Part shown: positions 5,347 to 7,212 of the stretch, in pieces
Layout: every line of letters begins with the position of its first letter
How positions within the stretch are numbered: position 1 is the stretch's first letter
DNA from: GCA-2716945 sp964342835
GTDB taxonomy: Bacteria > Pseudomonadota > Gammaproteobacteria > GCA-002705445 > GCA-002716945
DNA: 7,212 nt
Assembly: GCA_964342835.1 (NCBI GenBank)
Contig: CAYFGJ010000054.1
Location: 1-7,212 of the forward strand
Reading direction: 5' to 3'
Notes under the pieces: model-generated
What the model saw: only the letters and a program-made list of their open reading frames with translations
The model's database searches: none
Told to the model about the DNA's origin: nothing
Made by a program: the position numbers and the translations under genes

Positions 5347-6270
5347 CTATTTTTTATTCAGATATTTTGGAGACATATCTTTTTTAAGATAAGAAGGAAC
5401 TACATCTTCTATACTACTATTTCCTTTATATCCATTCTCACTGATACTATCTATCTGAAGTGACTTATAATTATCAATTGTAAATAATTTTCCAGGTAAT
5501 TTGTCAAAAATATATGCTTGGAGTTTAGAAAACGTATCATTCAGTGGAATTATAAGTCTTTTAATACCTAGAAAACTACATGTAAGTTCTATTATTTCTT
5601 GAAAAGTATAATCTTTAGGTCCAGTCACATCAATTTTTAAGTTATATTTTTCTGGATCGTATATAGATGAAATAATCAAATCTGTTAAATCATCAACATA
5701 AACAGGTGAAAATTTAGTATTAGGACATGCTAAAGGAAAAATAGGTGAGTATTTTAAAATTTGTGCAAATCTATTGAAAAAAGAATCATGTTCTCCAAAA
5801 ACTACCGAAGGTCTGAATATAGTCACATTCGTATATTGTGACGTTGTTTTGAGTATAAAATTTTCAGCTTTTCCCTTTGTTTTTAAGTACTCACTTAAGC
5901 CATTGATATCAGCATTCAGAGAACTGATATGTAGAAAACGTTGAATTTCATTTAATCTGCAAATTCTTGAAACTTTCTCAATTAAATCATAATGAAGTTT
6001 TTTAAATGAATTTAAACCATATCCTTCATTCAGTACTCCTACACAATTAATTAAAACGTCAATATTTTCTAAATTTTGTTTTAAAGATACTTCATCATTA
6101 ATATCAATTTCAATTATTTCAGCATTAGGCAAGATATGTAGATTTTTGTTTTTTTCTTTATTTCTAGTGAAAATAACGAGTTTGTTCGTATCTTTTGATA
6201 ATTTGAATGCTAATTTTGATCCTATAAAACCTGTTCCACCAATAATTGCAATGTTTTCAAATTTCTTCAT
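5347..6270 (-). CDS. NDUFA9-like atypical SDR (NAD(P)-binding epimerase fold)
   Basis: A 307-residue extended/atypical short-chain dehydrogenase. The N-terminus has GGTGFIG (11-17), the Rossmann dinucleotide loop. Asn75 with Gly78 marks the end of strand four, and YxxxK occurs as Tyr128-Lys132. The stretch FRPSVVFGEHDSFFNRFA (152-169) is the hallmark of the complex I NDUFA9-like group, and SPVYVDDL follows as in that group. In mitochondria NDUFA9 is an accessory complex I subunit that binds NADPH. Bacterial relatives are usually stand-alone proteins of unknown substrate, with quinone or lipid metabolism proposed. Its ATG overlaps the stop of the metallophosphoesterase gene (ATGA), indicating an operon and coupled translation. 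No signal peptide or membrane segment is evident. Confidence 0.82.
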   Translation of the reverse strand: MKKFENIAIIGGTGFIGSKLAFKLSKDTNKLVIFTRNKEKNKNLHILPNAEIIEIDINDEVSLKQNLENIDVLINCVGVLNEGYGLNSFKKLHYDLIEKVSRICRLNEIQRFLHISSLNADINGLSEYLKTKGKAENFILKTTSQYTNVTIFRPSVVFGEHDSFFNRFAQILKYSPIFPLACPNTKFSPVYVDDLTDLIISSIYDPEKYNLKIDVTGPKDYTFQEIIELTCSFLGIKRLIIPLNDTFSKLQAYIFDKLPGKLFTIDNYKSLQIDSISENGYKGNSSIEDVVPSYLKKDMSPKYLNKK

Positions 6271-6779
6271 TTAGATTTAGTAAATTTTTTTAGTTCTAAA
6301 GAAATGGAGCCAGATCTATCTATTTTCATTAATACACAGGACGGTCCCCCATTGGTTCTAGTATTACCTGATGCTCCAGGATTAATAACATAGGGTTTTT
6401 CACGCATATCAAAAATATGTTTATGTGTATGTCCATAAATAATACAGAATGCATCTGGATATGTTTTTCTTAATGAATCATGGTAATTCATACCATGTTT
6501 ATCACCATGCTCAATAACAATAGTTCCATATTTAGTTTCTATTTTTTCTGTATCTTGAAATTCAGAATAATAATCATTATTTCCATTAACTGCAAAAATA
6601 TTTTTACAATTCATTTTTAAATTATTAATTATATTGATATCACCAATGTCTCCAGCATGGATCACGTATGATTCTTCATTAATTAAATTTTTTATTTGAT
6701 CATCTAGAAATGAGTGAGTATCAGTTATTATCACAAATGATAAATTCTCGTCATTAATTTTATTTGTTAGATTATTCAT
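6267..6779 (-). CDS. YfcE/MJ0936-type metallophosphoesterase
   Basis: A 170-residue calcineurin-like phosphoesterase with the full metal-binding set: Asp20 and His22 (TDTH), Asp44 (AGD), Asn67 (NGNND), His91 and His95 (HGDKHG), then GHTHK (116-120) and NPGA (133-136). These bind two divalent metals in the YfcE family, whose members split phosphodiesters such as bis-p-nitrophenyl phosphate in vitro; the physiological substrate is generally unknown. The N-terminus carries about 12 polar residues before the first strand, which is longer than usual, and there is no clear Shine-Dalgarno. The start three bases after the upstream stop is kept because no later ATG lies before the catalytic Asp. It overlaps the NDUFA9-like gene by 4 bases. 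Confidence 0.88.
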   Translation of the reverse strand: MNNLTNKINDENLSFVIITDTHSFLDDQIKNLINEESYVIHAGDIGDINIINNLKMNCKNIFAVNGNNDYYSEFQDTEKIETKYGTIVIEHGDKHGMNYHDSLRKTYPDAFCIIYGHTHKHIFDMREKPYVINPGASGNTRTNGGPSCVLMKIDRSGSISLELKKFTKSK

Positions 6780-6782
6780 CTT

Positions 6783-7133
6783 TTAGAAGATTGTTGCACC
6801 AAAAATTTTTATTTGATCTTCCTCAACCCCAAGAACAAGTCTACCTAAAAAATCGCCTTCAACAGAATCACTTTTTTGTTTATATAAAATAGTTACATGT
6901 CCATTTCTTTTTAAACAACCAAGAAATTTTTTGTCAGTCGATAAACTGGTTAATAATTTACTACCAGCCCATTGTTTACCAAGAGTTACTTCATCTGTAC
7001 CCATTAATAATGTTTTAGAGAAATTTTTGGTAAAGCCACCGTAATCTTTATTATTCGAGGATTTTATTAAATCATCCCATAACGGATCAGCAACCTTCAA
7101 GATTTCTTGCTCTGTTAGCTCTAACAGCTTCAT
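6783..7133 (-). CDS. Conserved-looking small protein, perhaps NTF2-like
   Basis: A 116-residue soluble protein that I do not recognise as a named family. It has a helical N-terminal third with ADPLWDDLIKSSNNKDYGGF (15-34), similar in style to the NxxDYxxF segment that opens SnoaL/DUF3887-like NTF2 folds. Later come strand-like segments FLGCLKRNGHVTILYK (70-85) and DFLGRLVLGVEEDQIKIFGA (94-113). An alpha then beta-sheet layout of this size fits an NTF2-like cone, but that is inference. No catalytic motif, signal peptide or membrane segment is visible. It sits in a tight operon, 8 bases after an unidentified gene and 3 bases before the metallophosphoesterase. A GAG in TGAGAT about 10 bases before the ATG may serve as ribosome binding site. 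Confidence 0.7.
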   Translation of the reverse strand: MKLLELTEQEILKVADPLWDDLIKSSNNKDYGGFTKNFSKTLLMGTDEVTLGKQWAGSKLLTSLSTDKKFLGCLKRNGHVTILYKQKSDSVEGDFLGRLVLGVEEDQIKIFGATIF

Positions 7134-7141
7134 TGGTTATC

Positions 7142-7212
7142 TCAGGAAGCTTTTTCTTTTCCTTCATCAACTAAATGATAAACAGGCGCCTTTTCTAAAG
7201 TAAATTTGCCAG
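7142..7212 (-). CDS. C-terminal end of an unidentified protein
   Basis: On the minus strand a frame enters from the right edge and ends at TGA (7144-7142), giving the last 22 residues, which begin GKFTLEKAPVYHLVDEGKEK and end Ala-Ser. The other two frames on this strand contain stops within the first 45 bases. The mixed charged/hydrophobic composition and the 8-base spacing to the next gene fit a genuine gene at the head of the visible operon. Too little is visible to name a family. Confidence 0.5.
   Translation of the reverse strand, partial: GKFTLEKAPVYHLVDEGKEKAS

Noticed and set aside
1..7212. CRISPR arrays, insertion sequences, phage or defence genes
   Set aside because: No spaced direct repeats, transposase motifs or terminal inverted repeats were seen, and every long reading frame is a housekeeping-type gene apart from one short unknown and the edge fragments.

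Overview
This is a gene-dense, AT-rich (very roughly 25-30% GC by eye) bacterial chromosomal window. The proteins look gammaproteobacterial. L33 and L28 are the cysteine-poor forms close to the E. coli/Pseudomonas ones, the CCA-adding enzyme starts almost like E. coli Cca, and folB, uppP and cca lie close together as they do in E. coli. Low GC and near-absent spacers (about 133 bases of recognisable non-coding DNA, under 2%) point to a streamlined genome, for example a free-living marine gammaproteobacterium such as the SAR86 group. That assignment is a guess. I see no mobile element, CRISPR array, tRNA or rRNA.

Layout. (1) 1-272 (+): C-terminal tail of a DesA-like fatty acid desaturase, cut by the window edge, running into (2) 651-265 (-): rpmB-rpmG, ribosomal proteins L28 and L33. 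(3) 727-1573 (+): folB-folK, overlapping and probably translationally coupled, meeting tail to tail (4) 2314-1574 (-): a pteridine reductase (FolM/PTR1-like SDR). (5) 2342-4262 (+): a MidA/NDUFAF7-type methyltransferase and uppP, meeting head-on (6) a leftward operon from beyond the right edge to 4245: an unidentified protein tail, a small conserved-looking protein, a YfcE-like metallophosphoesterase, an NDUFA9-like atypical SDR and cca.

Functional themes. folB, folK and the pteridine reductase give adjacent or nearby steps of pterin/folate synthesis. rpmB, rpmG and cca serve translation. uppP recycles the undecaprenyl carrier for the cell wall. midA and the NDUFA9-like gene are bacterial relatives of two mitochondrial complex I proteins and lie about 2 kb apart.

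Nothing here looks like a wholly new multi-gene system; it is a compact housekeeping region. The points most worth a second look are the Cca that has lost its HD phosphohydrolase motifs and carries Glu in place of one catalytic Asp, the FolK with several substituted active-site positions, the D-Y-K triad in the SDR, three convergent gene pairs with zero or negative spacing (one with a hairpin built from both genes' ends), and two unassigned reading frames at the right end.
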